Shown here in pieces: positions 1 through 8,608 of a stretch of DNA of 64,000 nt. How positions within the stretch are numbered: the stretch's first letter is position 1; the number at the start of each line of letters is the position of its first letter. The notes beneath the pieces are model-generated. The model was not told where the DNA came from. It searched no databases and was given only the letters and a program-made list of their open reading frames with translations. The stretch is from Tropicibacter sp. Alg240-R139 (GTDB lineage Bacteria > Pseudomonadota > Alphaproteobacteria > Rhodobacterales > Rhodobacteraceae). The position numbers were made by a program, and so were the translations under genes. Location: NCBI RefSeq assembly GCF_900537075.1, contig NZ_UNRA01000004.1, positions 62,001-126,000 on the forward strand, given 5' to 3'.

Positions 1-2
1 AC

Positions 3-335
3 ATCCGCATGCTCGTGTCGCTGCAAAGGGCGGGTCGCAAGAGTGAGGTCTTTGACCGGCAGGTACAAAAGCACGTAACCGAAATTGAAGAGATGCGGCG
101 TCAGCAGCAGGTGTATCTTTTGTCGTACCGAACGGCGCTGGACACCTTGGTGGCGGACATCGGGGCGGAGACCCGGCAAACGGCCTTGAACGTGCTCAAA
201 GAGGAGCTGACCTTGTCGAGGCAAACCCAGTTGCGTGCAGGTTTGGACCGGTTTGCACAGACGCTGGGACAATATGAGACACAGCCCGACATGCAGGCCG
301 ATGACCTTCTTGATCTGACTTTGAGGCAACGCTAG
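3..335 (+). CDS. Unidentified coiled-coil protein, 3' end only
   Basis: The reading frame is open from the left edge of the window, so the start lies outside; about 110 C-terminal residues and the stop are visible. The sequence is rich in Glu, Gln, Arg and Leu in heptad-like spacing (for example the EIEEMRRQQQ stretch), which fits an alpha-helical or coiled-coil region. No membrane segment, cysteine motif or catalytic signature is seen, and I do not recognise the family. A methionine at position 9 could be mistaken for a start but has no ribosome binding site within view. It is followed by a structured repeat and then by a secreted protein on the same strand. Confidence 0.6.
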   Translation: MRMLVSLQRAGRKSEVFDRQVQKHVTEIEEMRRQQQVYLLSYRTALDTLVADIGAETRQTALNVLKEELTLSRQTQLRAGLDRFAQTLGQYETQPDMQADDLLDLTLRQR

Positions 336-351
336 CGGTATGAAAAGGCGA

Positions 352-475
352 GGTGCTCCCGCCCGTCGTCGATGCCCCTTGCGGAACATCTCCTCCCGTT
401 GGGCCAGGCTCACGCGGGCAAAGCCCGCGTGAGCCTGGCCCCCTGCCGTCCGCAGGACGCAAGGCCGAAAGGCCG
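352..475 (+). repeat. Structured intergenic repeat, copy A
   Basis: One of three copies in this window (others at 4774 and 44554). A conserved block reading GCTCCCGCCCGTCGTCG leads into a short hairpin (371-374 with 387-390, loop TTGC region), then the block CTCCTCCCGTTGGGC, then a perfect 19-bp stem (401-419 with 423-441, AAA loop). Two small hairpins follow: GTCC-GCA-GGAC at 448-458 and GGCC-GAAA-GGCC at 463-474. The copy lies between a gene 3' end and the next gene on the same strand, so the long stem may also end transcription. No U-tract follows it. Confidence 0.8.
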
Positions 476-580
476 CGCAGCTTGACCAGGGGGCTTCATC
501 GTAGGCGTGCTTCTGCCGATTGAAGCGCGGGAACTGGCCAGCGAGCAGCCACACAGCCTTGTGCTAACAGCCCTGATATG

Positions 581-597
581 TTCACATTTGATGTGAA
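581..597. promoter_or_regulatory. Palindrome upstream of the 742 gene
   Basis: TTCACAT-TTG-ATGTGAA is a perfect 7-bp inverted repeat with a 3-base spacer, about 145 bp before the start of the downstream gene. A TTGACA hexamer lies at 623-628 but no good -10 element is seen at the right distance. The palindrome could be an operator; this is inference from symmetry only. The rest of the 336-741 gap, apart from repeat copy A, shows no gene. Confidence 0.35.
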
Positions 598-741
598 ATC
601 CGGGTTTGGGCAGGTCTCAACCTTGACAATGAGGTGTCCGTTTGTTCGGCTTGTTGGATCAAGGGCTCAAATTCCATTAGCAAAGATCCCTGCAGGCTCA
701 GCCAACGTGCGACTCTTGTCGGGATCGACGAGGTTATTGTT

Positions 742-2034
742 ATGTTTACCAAAAGCGTTTGTGCCACTCTCGTGGCAACCAGTCTGGTTCTGGCCCCAGC
801 CAAAGAGGCGCGAGCCGATGAAGCGGCAGCTCTGATTGGCGGTGCCATCCTGGGTGGGCTCATCATCAACGAAGTCAACAAAAACAAAGCCCGGCAGCGA
901 CAGCAGCAGCAACAGCAACAAACCCGGGCGCGGACATCTACCCGATCGACAGGGATTTCAGCTGCGCAACGAGAGCAAAACCGAAACGTGCAATCCGCGT
1001 TGAACTATTTTGGTTACAATGTGGGAACCGTGGATGGATCTATCGGGCGCAAGACGCGCGCGGGTATCTCGAATTATCAGTCAGACATGGGTTATTCCAT
1101 CGACGGTCGCCTGGATGACGCGGAACGCAGCTTTTTGTTGAACAGCCACCATCGCGCGCAGGCGAGCGCCCATGTCGCGCCGTACAATCAGATCCTGGCC
1201 AGCCAGGGACAGCAGGGCTTGCTGCGGACCTATCGCGACGAACAGTTGGGCATTCCAACGCCGCAGGTTCAACAACCGCAGGTCCAGCAGGCCACGGCAC
1301 CTGCGCCAACCCAGAATACAGTTCCGGCACGCGCCAACACAGGCGCCTTGCCCGATTTCACGTTTGGTGAACAAACGCGTTCCGCTAACGAACACTGCAA
1401 CGAAATCAACGTCCTGACCGCCGCCAACGGTGGACTGACCGCAGGCGGCAACGTTGCGGATGCAGAATTTGCGCTGAATGAGCAGTTCTGCCTGGCCCGC
1501 ACGCAGGCTATGGCTGAAAGCTCGCGGATCGAGGCGACGATCCCCAACCTTTCGGCGCCGCAGATCGAGGCACAATGCCAGGGCCTGACGCAGGCCATGG
1601 CGCCGCAGATGGTCGGGATTGACAGCAAGTCGCCCAGTGAAGTGATTGCAGATGGCTCATCCTTCCTACGCAATTCCGGTAAGCCGATGGATCAATTGGT
1701 GTCTGGCGGCAAGGTGTGTCTGGGAGTAGGCTATCGCACCGATGACGCTGAAATGGCGATGGCTTCGGGCGTGTTGTTGGCCTCAGCCGGGCAGCTCGGC
1801 TATGGCGAGATTGTCAGCCACCACTTGCGCGAGGGTTTTGGTGCCGCCAAGGGGCCAGCCAACGTTGCCAGCGAATGGATGCGAATGGCGATCAACGCCG
1901 CCCAAAGCGGGGCAACGGTTCTGGGGCAAACGCCTGACCGGATCGCCGTCTTGTCCGCTGCGATGACCGGTGTTCCGGCTCAGACAGGCACTGCTGCACT
2001 CCCCGCCTTTCCTGCGGTACCTACGGGCAACTAA
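742..2034 (+). CDS. Secreted protein with peptidoglycan-binding domain
   Basis: The protein has 430 residues. A signal peptide covers about residues 1-25 (charged start, hydrophobic core, ARADEA cleavage region). A glycine-rich hydrophobic stretch (ALIGGAILGGLI) follows near 30-42, then a Gln-rich linker. Residues about 72-130 resemble a PG_binding_1 domain, with the typical LNYFGYNVGTVDGSIGRKTR pattern that marks cell-wall-binding helices. The long C-terminal part is not recognised and includes a short Pro/Gln repeat. The start was set at 742 because the signal peptide begins there; an in-frame ATG 108 bp upstream gives no sensible leader. The likely role is in the periplasm at the cell wall; a catalytic activity is not visible. 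Confidence 0.75.
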   Translation: MFTKSVCATLVATSLVLAPAKEARADEAAALIGGAILGGLIINEVNKNKARQRQQQQQQQTRARTSTRSTGISAAQREQNRNVQSALNYFGYNVGTVDGSIGRKTRAGISNYQSDMGYSIDGRLDDAERSFLLNSHHRAQASAHVAPYNQILASQGQQGLLRTYRDEQLGIPTPQVQQPQVQQATAPAPTQNTVPARANTGALPDFTFGEQTRSANEHCNEINVLTAANGGLTAGGNVADAEFALNEQFCLARTQAMAESSRIEATIPNLSAPQIEAQCQGLTQAMAPQMVGIDSKSPSEVIADGSSFLRNSGKPMDQLVSGGKVCLGVGYRTDDAEMAMASGVLLASAGQLGYGEIVSHHLREGFGAAKGPANVASEWMRMAINAAQSGATVLGQTPDRIAVLSAAMTGVPAQTGTAALPAFPAVPTGN

Positions 2035-2043
2035 AAAACAAAG

Positions 2044-2757
2044 TCACTCAGACGGGCTGTGATGGTTTTGCAGCCTGTCGGCAATAAGGCGAGGAATCCC
2101 CGGTGCCTCGCCCAGAACAGGCAGAAGTTTTCCCGAAAAACTCGCCTTTTCGAGTGCTTCCGGCACATCTTGTGTTGTGTGAAATCCAGGGCAGGCAAAG
2201 AGCGGCAGGCAAATCGACATAGGGCCGCATCCTGTGGCGGCCTGATCGACAAAGGGCTCTTCTTCGACAAATCCAACGCGAATGTCAGCCAGTGCCAGGC
2301 GCGTCGCGATGGCATCGGCAAAATTCTGTGCCATCTGTGCGGGTTTCCGGCTACGGCCCGAACCGTGAGCGGCCAGCAGAACTGTGGTCTGGGCGAGCGG
2401 CCATCCTGCCGTCTCTGCGGCCGTTCGCAGAGCCTGAGCCGCCAAATCTGGCAACGACGGTTCCAGACCCAGTGGGTCGACGACGGTGACTTGCGTGTCA
2501 CCAAGTCGTTCTGGCAGGGCAGACGTGACGAACCAGCCTTTTGCCATGAACATTGGATAGACCAGCGCGCCAGCGGATAACGGTGTTAGCGCCTTTTCCA
2601 GGTGACCGTCGGCGGCCAGCGTCGCCGACTGAATATGCCAATCGGGCAGATGGGCCGCAATGTTCAACGCAAGCTTTTTCAGCGTGACCTCAGCCGGGGC
2701 GGGATCAGAGGGTTGCCCATGCGAGACAATCAGGGCCTGGCGAGGCAAAGGGGACAT
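2044..2757 (-). CDS. CbiX/sirohydrochlorin chelatase-like protein
   Basis: The 237-residue protein starts with ALIVSHGQPSDPAP and carries a second similar half with LLAAHGSGRSRKPA. These SHG and AHGS motifs are the hallmark of the CbiX/CbiK chelatase superfamily, where the His binds the metal or tetrapyrrole. Two CbiX-like halves in one chain match the longer form of the family. The start at 2757 is chosen for the GGAG located 9 bases upstream; in-frame starts at 2772, 2787 and 2958 run back into the gene on the other strand. No cobalamin or siroheme genes are next to it, so the substrate metal and tetrapyrrole are not known. It is convergent with the 742 gene. Confidence 0.75.
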   Translation of the reverse strand: MSPLPRQALIVSHGQPSDPAPAEVTLKKLALNIAAHLPDWHIQSATLAADGHLEKALTPLSAGALVYPMFMAKGWFVTSALPERLGDTQVTVVDPLGLEPSLPDLAAQALRTAAETAGWPLAQTTVLLAAHGSGRSRKPAQMAQNFADAIATRLALADIRVGFVEEEPFVDQAATGCGPMSICLPLFACPGFHTTQDVPEALEKASFSGKLLPVLGEAPGIPRLIADRLQNHHSPSE

Positions 2758-2896
2758 GTTCGGCGGCTCCATCTGGCGTTGTGCCATAAATGTCCTGCAC
2801 TGCGCACTTGTCAATGTTGAGCCGAAGGCGCCTGTTGCGTGTCTCTTCTCCAGAGGCAAAACTGATCGCAAGAGCGACTCTGGGGAGAAAGAGTTC

Positions 2897-3742
2897 ATGC
2901 GTCGGATTTTACGCGAACCTATTGTACATTTTGGACTTTTGGCGATTGGCCTGTTCATCTATTTCCAAGCTGTGGCCGAGCCTGAGCCGGAAGCGGTCGA
3001 TGACGGGGTCATCGAGATATCCACTGCCGAAGCGAGGTTGCTTGTCGAACAATACAGCCAGGCCTGGAACAGGCCACCGACTCGCGAAGAGCTGGACGGG
3101 TTGATCCAGGCCCGCATTCGCGAGGAGGTTTTGGTGCGCGAGGCATTGGCGCTTGGGTTGGACAATGGCGATGGGGTGATCCGCAATCGTCTGCGCCAGA
3201 AGATGCAGTTTCTGACAGATAGCGCAGCCCAGGCCCTGACCCCCCAAACGCAAGTATTGCAAGCTCATCTGGAGGCCAACGCCGATCGGTTCGAACGATC
3301 TGGAACGCTCGCGTTTGAGCAGGTAATGCTTGGCAGCAACCCGACCGAGGGTGACGTAAAATCTGCCTTGAGTGCACTGCGCGACGGAGCAGAGCCCTTG
3401 TCCATGGGAACCGCGTCGATGCTGCCGACCGAGGTGCCCGCGTCCGCTCCTGTTCAGATTGATGGCGGCTTTGGACGTGGATTTTCAAAGGCGCTGATGG
3501 AATTACCTGTTGGTGAGTGGAGCGGCCCGGTGCGGTCCGGTTTTGGCATCCATTTGATCCGGGTGAGCGCAGCAGAGCCGCCCCGACTGCCCGATCTGAC
3601 CGAGGTCGAAGACAAAGTTTTATTCGATTGGCGCCGGGAACAGGCCAACGCCCTGTCCGCGGCACAGTTCAAGGCGTTGCTGACAGCCTATGAGGTCGAG
3701 ACTCCGTCCGATGACGACCTGAACACGCTGGTGGTGCAATGA
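2897..3742 (+). CDS. Membrane-anchored PpiC-type peptidyl-prolyl isomerase
   Basis: The 281-residue protein has one N-terminal membrane segment (about residues 11-27, HFGLLAIGLFIYF), so the rest is probably periplasmic. Residues about 60-110 resemble a SurA/PpiD-type chaperone helix region with REELDGLIQARIREEVLVREA. Residues about 130-235 resemble a parvulin rotamase domain (for example GGFGRGFSKALMELPVGEWSGPVRSGFGIHLIRV). The start is supported by GGGGAGAAAGAG just upstream. The stop overlaps the start of the next gene by 4 bases (ATGA), so the two are translationally coupled. It probably assists folding of exported proteins. Confidence 0.82.
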   Translation: MRRILREPIVHFGLLAIGLFIYFQAVAEPEPEAVDDGVIEISTAEARLLVEQYSQAWNRPPTREELDGLIQARIREEVLVREALALGLDNGDGVIRNRLRQKMQFLTDSAAQALTPQTQVLQAHLEANADRFERSGTLAFEQVMLGSNPTEGDVKSALSALRDGAEPLSMGTASMLPTEVPASAPVQIDGGFGRGFSKALMELPVGEWSGPVRSGFGIHLIRVSAAEPPRLPDLTEVEDKVLFDWRREQANALSAAQFKALLTAYEVETPSDDDLNTLVVQ

Positions 3743-4746
3743 AACAGCTTTTGGCCGCAATAATGGCGTTGTGGGTCTGGACCGGGATGGCGCAGGCCCA
3801 TGCCTTGGACCCTGGCTATTTGCAACTACAGCATCTGGAAGGCGACGCGTGGCAAGTGTTTTGGCGTAAGCCAACCGTTCAGAGTGAGCCGATGGCGATC
3901 GACGCGATTTTGCCACCCAACTGCGGACCGAGGCAGGCCGAAGGTGATCCACAGTTCGACGGCGCGGCTTGGGTGTCGCAATGGGTGGCGCTGTGTCCCG
4001 GTGGATTGGCCGGACAGCCCATCGTGATCAAAGGGCTGGAAGCGACACGCACAGATGTTTTGGTCCGTTTATCCGGGCCAGATGGTCAGGCCCTGTCCAA
4101 ACGGCTCACGGCGGATCAGACCGAATTCAACGTGCCTGTGGACATGACAGGGTGGGAGGTTTTTACCAGTTATGTCGCCCTTGGCTTTGATCACATCCTC
4201 GAAGGGTTCGATCATCTGCTCTTTGTCTTTGCACTACTTGTACTGATCCGTGATCCCTGGCGGCTGGTGGGGGCGGTCACTGCCTTTACGGTGGCGCATT
4301 CGATGACATTGGCACTGGCCACCTTGGACCTGATCCGGGTGCCATCGCCCCCGGTCGAGGCGGTTATTGCGCTGTCCATTGTCTTGCTGGCGGTTGAGAT
4401 TCTGCGTCGCCGACGTGGCGGGGATCAACTGACTGAACGATACCCATGGCTGTTGTCCTTTGGTTTTGGCCTGCTGCACGGGCTGGGGTTTGCCGGAGCG
4501 TTGGCCGAGATCGGTCTACCACAAGGGGATATTCCGCTGGCGTTGCTGGCGTTTAACGTCGGGGTCGAAGCGGGACAGCTGGCCTTTGTTGCGGTCATTC
4601 TCACGCTCTTTGCCGTCTTACGTGGAGTGGCGCCAAGGGTGACCGCGATTCTACGCGATCCAACTTCATCCGGGACGTTGGTGATGGGCTATGCCATTGG
4701 CGGCGTGGCCACCTATTGGTTGGCAGAGCGGGTGGCCGGGTTCTGA
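3739..4746 (+). CDS. HupE/UreJ-like membrane protein
   Basis: The 335-residue protein has a signal peptide (about 1-20), a periplasmic domain of roughly 115 residues, then six or so membrane helices. The membrane part shows the pattern of the HupE/UreJ_2 family: ILEGFDHLLFVFALLVL, then TVAHSMTLALA, then GLLHGLGFAGAL, with His, Asp and Glu residues inside helices. Family members are linked to metal (nickel or cobalt) transport, but many have no proven substrate. Its start overlaps the stop of the PpiC-type gene. The next gene is convergent, with repeat copy B in between. Confidence 0.8.
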   Translation: MKQLLAAIMALWVWTGMAQAHALDPGYLQLQHLEGDAWQVFWRKPTVQSEPMAIDAILPPNCGPRQAEGDPQFDGAAWVSQWVALCPGGLAGQPIVIKGLEATRTDVLVRLSGPDGQALSKRLTADQTEFNVPVDMTGWEVFTSYVALGFDHILEGFDHLLFVFALLVLIRDPWRLVGAVTAFTVAHSMTLALATLDLIRVPSPPVEAVIALSIVLLAVEILRRRRGGDQLTERYPWLLSFGFGLLHGLGFAGALAEIGLPQGDIPLALLAFNVGVEAGQLAFVAVILTLFAVLRGVAPRVTAILRDPTSSGTLVMGYAIGGVATYWLAERVAGF

Positions 4747-4773
4747 TCTTTCGGTCGATGTGCGGGTTTCCAA

Positions 4774-4855
4774 GGCGCTCCCGCCCGTCGTCGTTGTCCC
4801 TTGCGGGACACTCCTCCCGTTGCGCCGGGCGCCTCGCCTGCGGCGAGGCGCGGCA
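4774..4855 (+). repeat. Structured intergenic repeat, copy B
   Basis: This copy lies between the convergent HupE-like and AEC transporter genes. It has the conserved block GCTCCCGCCCGTCGTCG, then hairpin 1 (TGTCCC-TTGC-GGGACA, 4795-4810), then the block CTCCTCCCGTTG, then hairpin 2 (CGCCTCGCC-TGC-GGCGAGGCG, 4830-4850). Compared with copies A and C the stem bases differ but pairing is kept. Being between two gene 3' ends it may act as a bidirectional terminator. Confidence 0.8.
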
Positions 4856-4910
4856 CCGTCGAAGGCAAGCGCTGCATGACGTCGAAATCGCGCAGGCGCG
4901 GAAGGCTGGA

Positions 4911-5843
4911 CTATCCCAAGACTGTCAGCCACAGCCAGACCGACAGGATCGATGCCCCGGTCGCCATCAATACCGATGACGCCGCCACCCGCTTGGCGCG
5001 CCCGTACATATTGGCAAAGATATAGGCGTTGAACCCAGGCGCCATCGAGGCATTGAGCACCGCCGAGCGGAACAGATCCTGCGGCAGCGACAGCGTCTTG
5101 CCAAAAATCCAAACCAGCGTCGGGTGCACCATCAGCGAGATACAGCAGACAAAAAGGATCGTGCGCATATCGCCCTCGGGCCGATATTGAACGAGCACGC
5201 CACCAAGCGCAAAAAGCGCGCCGGGCAGGGCCGCGCGGATCACCAGATCAAGCGCGTCATCCACCACTTGCGGCATCACCAGCCCGGTCAAATTCGCGAT
5301 AAACCCCAGGGCGATCCCCAAGATCAGCACGTTTTTGAACATGGCGGACAGGATCGATCCCACCATTTTGGTTCCACCATTGCCACGATTACGGATCACT
5401 TCCATTACCGTGATTCCGACGCCGTAGCAAAAAGGCGAGTGAAAGGCGACGATTGCGTAGTTACCGGTCAGATTGTCTGCCCCATAGGCACGTTCGGTGA
5501 TCGGCAAGCCCAGCAAGACCGAATTCGAGAACAGGCAACAAAAGCCGATGACAACCGCATCCTCCCAATCCCGCTTGAAGATCAACCGTGCTCCGGCCAT
5601 GCCTGCGATGAAACAGAGCGCTGCCCCGGTGTAGAAACTCGCCAGCAAGCGCGGGTCAAAGCTGGCCGACAGATCCAGCGATGCAATAGCGCGAAACAGC
5701 AGACAGGGGATCGCAAAGCTTTGCGTGAACCGCATCAGCCCGTCGATATGGCTTTGGTTGAAATACCCGGCGCGGGTGACGGTGTAGCCCGCCCCGATGA
5801 CCAGAAAAACCGGCAGGATGACGTCGATCAGGCTTTGAAACAT
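4911..5843 (-). CDS. AEC-family transporter
   Basis: The 310-residue protein is hydrophobic throughout, with about ten predicted membrane segments. Its N-terminus (MFQSLIDVILPVFLVIGAGY) and the pattern of two halves match the auxin efflux carrier (AEC) family, bacterial members of which export or import small organic acids such as malate. The substrate here cannot be told. No strong ribosome binding site precedes the ATG. It lies 27 bp after the MBL hydrolase gene on the same strand and is probably the last gene of that string. Confidence 0.82.
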   Translation of the reverse strand: MFQSLIDVILPVFLVIGAGYTVTRAGYFNQSHIDGLMRFTQSFAIPCLLFRAIASLDLSASFDPRLLASFYTGAALCFIAGMAGARLIFKRDWEDAVVIGFCCLFSNSVLLGLPITERAYGADNLTGNYAIVAFHSPFCYGVGITVMEVIRNRGNGGTKMVGSILSAMFKNVLILGIALGFIANLTGLVMPQVVDDALDLVIRAALPGALFALGGVLVQYRPEGDMRTILFVCCISLMVHPTLVWIFGKTLSLPQDLFRSAVLNASMAPGFNAYIFANMYGRAKRVAASSVLMATGASILSVWLWLTVLG

Positions 5844-5870
5844 GGGATGCGACGTCTTTTGCTGCTTGGG

Positions 5871-6671
5871 TTACAAACTGTAGCGGATCACCATGCCATC
5901 ATAGGCCGGTGTGATATGGTCAGGGGTTTCGTCCTTGACCGTGGCATAATCCAGATCGATGTGCATGTTGGTCAGCACGGCGCGTTTCGGTGCCATGTTT
6001 TCGATCCATTCCAACGCGCGATCCAAGTGCACATGAGTCGGGTGTGGTGTGCGGCGCAGGGCATCCAAGATCCAACAATCCAGCCCTTCGAGCTCGGCCC
6101 ATGAGTCGTCATAGATCTCGGCCACATCCGGCAGATACGCCAGATCGCCAATACGGAACCCCAGGCTGTCGATCGAACCATGACCGACCTTGAAGGGGCG
6201 AAAGGTGATCGGGCCGCCGGGTCCGTCAATCTCAAACGGGCCGCCGATTGTTTTCAGATCCAGGATTGGCGGATAGGGCGAGCCTTCGGGCTGAATGAAG
6301 GCATACCCAAACCGCGACAGCAGAGCGTTCTGCGTGTCGCCATCGGCCCAGACGGGAACACGGGCGCGCATATTGTAAACAATCATGCGCAGATCATCGA
6401 TGCCATGCACATGGTCGGCGTGCGAATGGGTGTAAACCACCCCGTCCAACCGCCCGGTGCCCGCATCCAGCAACTGGCTGCGCATATCCGGTGTGGTGTC
6501 GATCAGCACGGTTGTCGTGCCCTCTAGCCCTTCGCGTTCAACCAGCATCGAGCAGCGACGGCGTACATTGCGCGGATTGGCGGGGTCGCAATCGCCCCAA
6601 TGACCGCCAAGGCGCGGTACGCCGCCGGACGAGCCGCAGCCCAGGATGGTGAAACGCAGCTCGTTTGTCAT
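5871..6671 (-). CDS. MBL-fold hydrolase (PhnP-like)
   Basis: The 266-residue protein carries the metallo-beta-lactamase signature THSHADHVHG (HxHxDH), which binds two metal ions. The N-terminus FTILGCGSSGGVPR and the conserved pattern after it are typical of the PhnP/RNase Z-like branch, whose members cleave phosphodiesters such as cyclic ribose phosphates. There is no phn operon nearby, and this gene follows tatD in many alphaproteobacteria, so a C-P lyase role is not implied. Its ATG overlaps the TGA of tatD (ATGA), which fixes the start. Confidence 0.85.
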   Translation of the reverse strand: MTNELRFTILGCGSSGGVPRLGGHWGDCDPANPRNVRRRCSMLVEREGLEGTTTVLIDTTPDMRSQLLDAGTGRLDGVVYTHSHADHVHGIDDLRMIVYNMRARVPVWADGDTQNALLSRFGYAFIQPEGSPYPPILDLKTIGGPFEIDGPGGPITFRPFKVGHGSIDSLGFRIGDLAYLPDVAEIYDDSWAELEGLDCWILDALRRTPHPTHVHLDRALEWIENMAPKRAVLTNMHIDLDYATVKDETPDHITPAYDGMVIRYSL

Positions 6672-7483
6672 GCGGCTGCCTTGTGATTGGCGGCCTTTGA
6701 GAACAGCCGGTCAAAATTGGCCTGCGTCTGCGCGGCAAAGTCGGCGTAATCCATGCCGAACACGTCTGCACCCTTACGGGCGGTATGTGCAGTATAAGCA
6801 GGTTCGTTACGTTTGCCTCGATAGGGCGGGGGGGCCAGATAAGGCGCATCGGTTTCAACCAGAACGCGGTCGACCGGGGCCATGGCAAAGATGTCGCGCA
6901 GTTCCTGGCTTTTGGGAAAGGCTGCGATGCCCGACATCGACAGGTAGAACCCCAGATCAAGCGCCGCTTTGCCCAATTCGGCAGAGGACGAGAAGCAATG
7001 CATCACGCAAGAATAGGGCGCGTTGCGGTGTTCCTCGGCCAGGATGAGGGCCATGTCGTCATCAGCGGCGCGGGCGTGGATGATCAGCGGCAGGCCAGTG
7101 CGCTGTGCGGCTTCGATATGGTTGCGCAGGCTTTGTTTCTGCACCTCGGCGCTTTCAGCCGTGTAGTGATAGTCCAGGCCTGTTTCACCTATGCCTACGA
7201 ATTTCGGATGCGCCGATAGGGCGACCAACTGGTCGACAGTAGCCATCGGTTCTTCGGCAGCGCTCATCGGGTGCGTGCCTGCGGCGTAGAACACCGGCGC
7301 GTGGGCTTCGGCGATGGCGCGCACTGATGGCTCATTGCGCAAGCGTGTGCAGATGGTCACCATGCGGGTGACGCCAGCTTCTGCCGCGTTTGCAATGATT
7401 GTATCCAACTGCCCCTCGAAATCAGGAAAGTCGAGGTGACAGTGGCTATCGGTGATTTCCGGTGTGATCTGGTGGTCGCTCAT
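6668..7483 (-). CDS. tatD: TatD-family metal-dependent hydrolase
   Basis: The 271-residue protein begins with the metal-binding motif DSHCHLDF and has the later signatures GIGETGLDYHY and VLVETDAPYLAP. These mark the TatD family of TIM-barrel DNases and related hydrolases. The start at 7483 is chosen because its ATG overlaps the holB stop (ATGA); an in-frame start 9 bases upstream is less likely. In many bacteria a tatD homologue follows holB and tmk, as here. The cellular substrate of this subgroup is not settled. Confidence 0.9.
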   Translation of the reverse strand: MSDHQITPEITDSHCHLDFPDFEGQLDTIIANAAEAGVTRMVTICTRLRNEPSVRAIAEAHAPVFYAAGTHPMSAAEEPMATVDQLVALSAHPKFVGIGETGLDYHYTAESAEVQKQSLRNHIEAAQRTGLPLIIHARAADDDMALILAEEHRNAPYSCVMHCFSSSAELGKAALDLGFYLSMSGIAAFPKSQELRDIFAMAPVDRVLVETDAPYLAPPPYRGKRNEPAYTAHTARKGADVFGMDYADFAAQTQANFDRLFSKAANHKAAA

Positions 7484-8601
7484 GAGCCCCAACTGGAGGT
7501 TTCCTGCATCTTGAAAACCGTATCTAGGACAAGTGCAGCGGGGTCAAGGTTCACCGCCTGACCATGGCGCGCACGGGCCGTGATCGTTGCGGCAATTTCC
7601 GCCCATTTGCGCCCGCGTTGCGGGTCGGACGCCAGCTTCAGCAGCACCTCGCCCTCGCCCAGAGCGGCTTGTGGTTCCGGTGGTTGGCCGGTGGCACCTG
7701 TCCGCGCAAGGCGGGCCAGCGAAATGTCGATGAGATTGAGAAGCAGTTCAAACTTCTCGGCCGCGCCGCGCTGCGCGGCGGCCTCGGCCAGTTTCAACGC
7801 ACGGGCGCGATCCAGACGGGGCATGGTGCCCAGAATGGCGATCAGTTCCGCGTACATTTGCAACCCGCCAAGATTGATCAGCCTGAGGGCCGCACCAACC
7901 GAACCCGATGCCAAAGCGGCAAGGTGATCGGGGTTGGCGGGCGGCTCGGTCCCGGTTTGGGCAAGGGCGGCCTGCATGTCGGTCGCATCCAGCGGCGACA
8001 GCCGCAGGGTGCGACAACGCGAGCGGATCGTGGGCAAGAGGCGCGAGGGCTGGTGCGAAATCAGCAACAGCGTGGTGCGCGCGGGCGGCTCTTCGAGCAT
8101 CTTGAGCAGGGCGTTGGCCGCACTGGTGTTCATCTCGTCGGCGCTGTCGACGATCACGATGCGGCGCCCGCCATCAGCCGATGAAAGGCCAAAGAAGCGG
8201 CCCAGCTTGCGAACGTCATCGACCACGATTTCACCCCGCATGGTGCCGCGATCATTGGCCGAGCGTGTGATCGAGGCCAATCCCGGTTCAGCGCCCGCCA
8301 GAATGCGATGCACCACCGGATGATCCGGGCCGATGTCCAGAGTTGTTGGCGGAGGCGGAGCGCCAAACAGGCCACCATCACCCACCGGCGGCGTGGCTAA
8401 CAAGAACCGCGCGATGCGCCAGGCCAGCGTCGCCTTGCCGACACCCTGAGGGCCGGTCAGAAGCCAGCCGTGGTGCAGGCGGTCCGAGTTGAAGGCATCC
8501 AGAAACGCCGTCTGCGCCGCATCCTGGCCGAACAGTTGCGCGGTTTCACGCGGGTGTGGTGCACCGGGCGCTTGATCCGGGGAAGGGAGGTCGTCGCTCA
8601 T
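7480..8601 (-). CDS. holB: DNA polymerase III subunit delta'
   Basis: The 373-residue protein is part of the clamp-loader complex that places the beta clamp on DNA. Residues near 45-60 hold a Walker A-like motif (LLTGPQGVGKATLAW). The SRC motif of clamp-loader subunits is present in TIRSRCRTL. The cysteine cluster for zinc found in E. coli delta' is absent. The start at 8601 (MSDDLPSP) is preferred over an in-frame start 39 bases upstream, because the upstream extension would run into tmk. It sits 7 bp after tmk and overlaps tatD by 4 bases. Confidence 0.9.
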   Translation of the reverse strand: MSDDLPSPDQAPGAPHPRETAQLFGQDAAQTAFLDAFNSDRLHHGWLLTGPQGVGKATLAWRIARFLLATPPVGDGGLFGAPPPPTTLDIGPDHPVVHRILAGAEPGLASITRSANDRGTMRGEIVVDDVRKLGRFFGLSSADGGRRIVIVDSADEMNTSAANALLKMLEEPPARTTLLLISHQPSRLLPTIRSRCRTLRLSPLDATDMQAALAQTGTEPPANPDHLAALASGSVGAALRLINLGGLQMYAELIAILGTMPRLDRARALKLAEAAAQRGAAEKFELLLNLIDISLARLARTGATGQPPEPQAALGEGEVLLKLASDPQRGRKWAEIAATITARARHGQAVNLDPAALVLDTVFKMQETSSWGS

Positions 8602-8608
8602 GTCCGCT

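Noticed and set aside
634-741. Upstream extension of the peptidoglycan-binding protein
   Set aside because: The signal peptide starts cleanly at 742 and the extension has no leader-like features.
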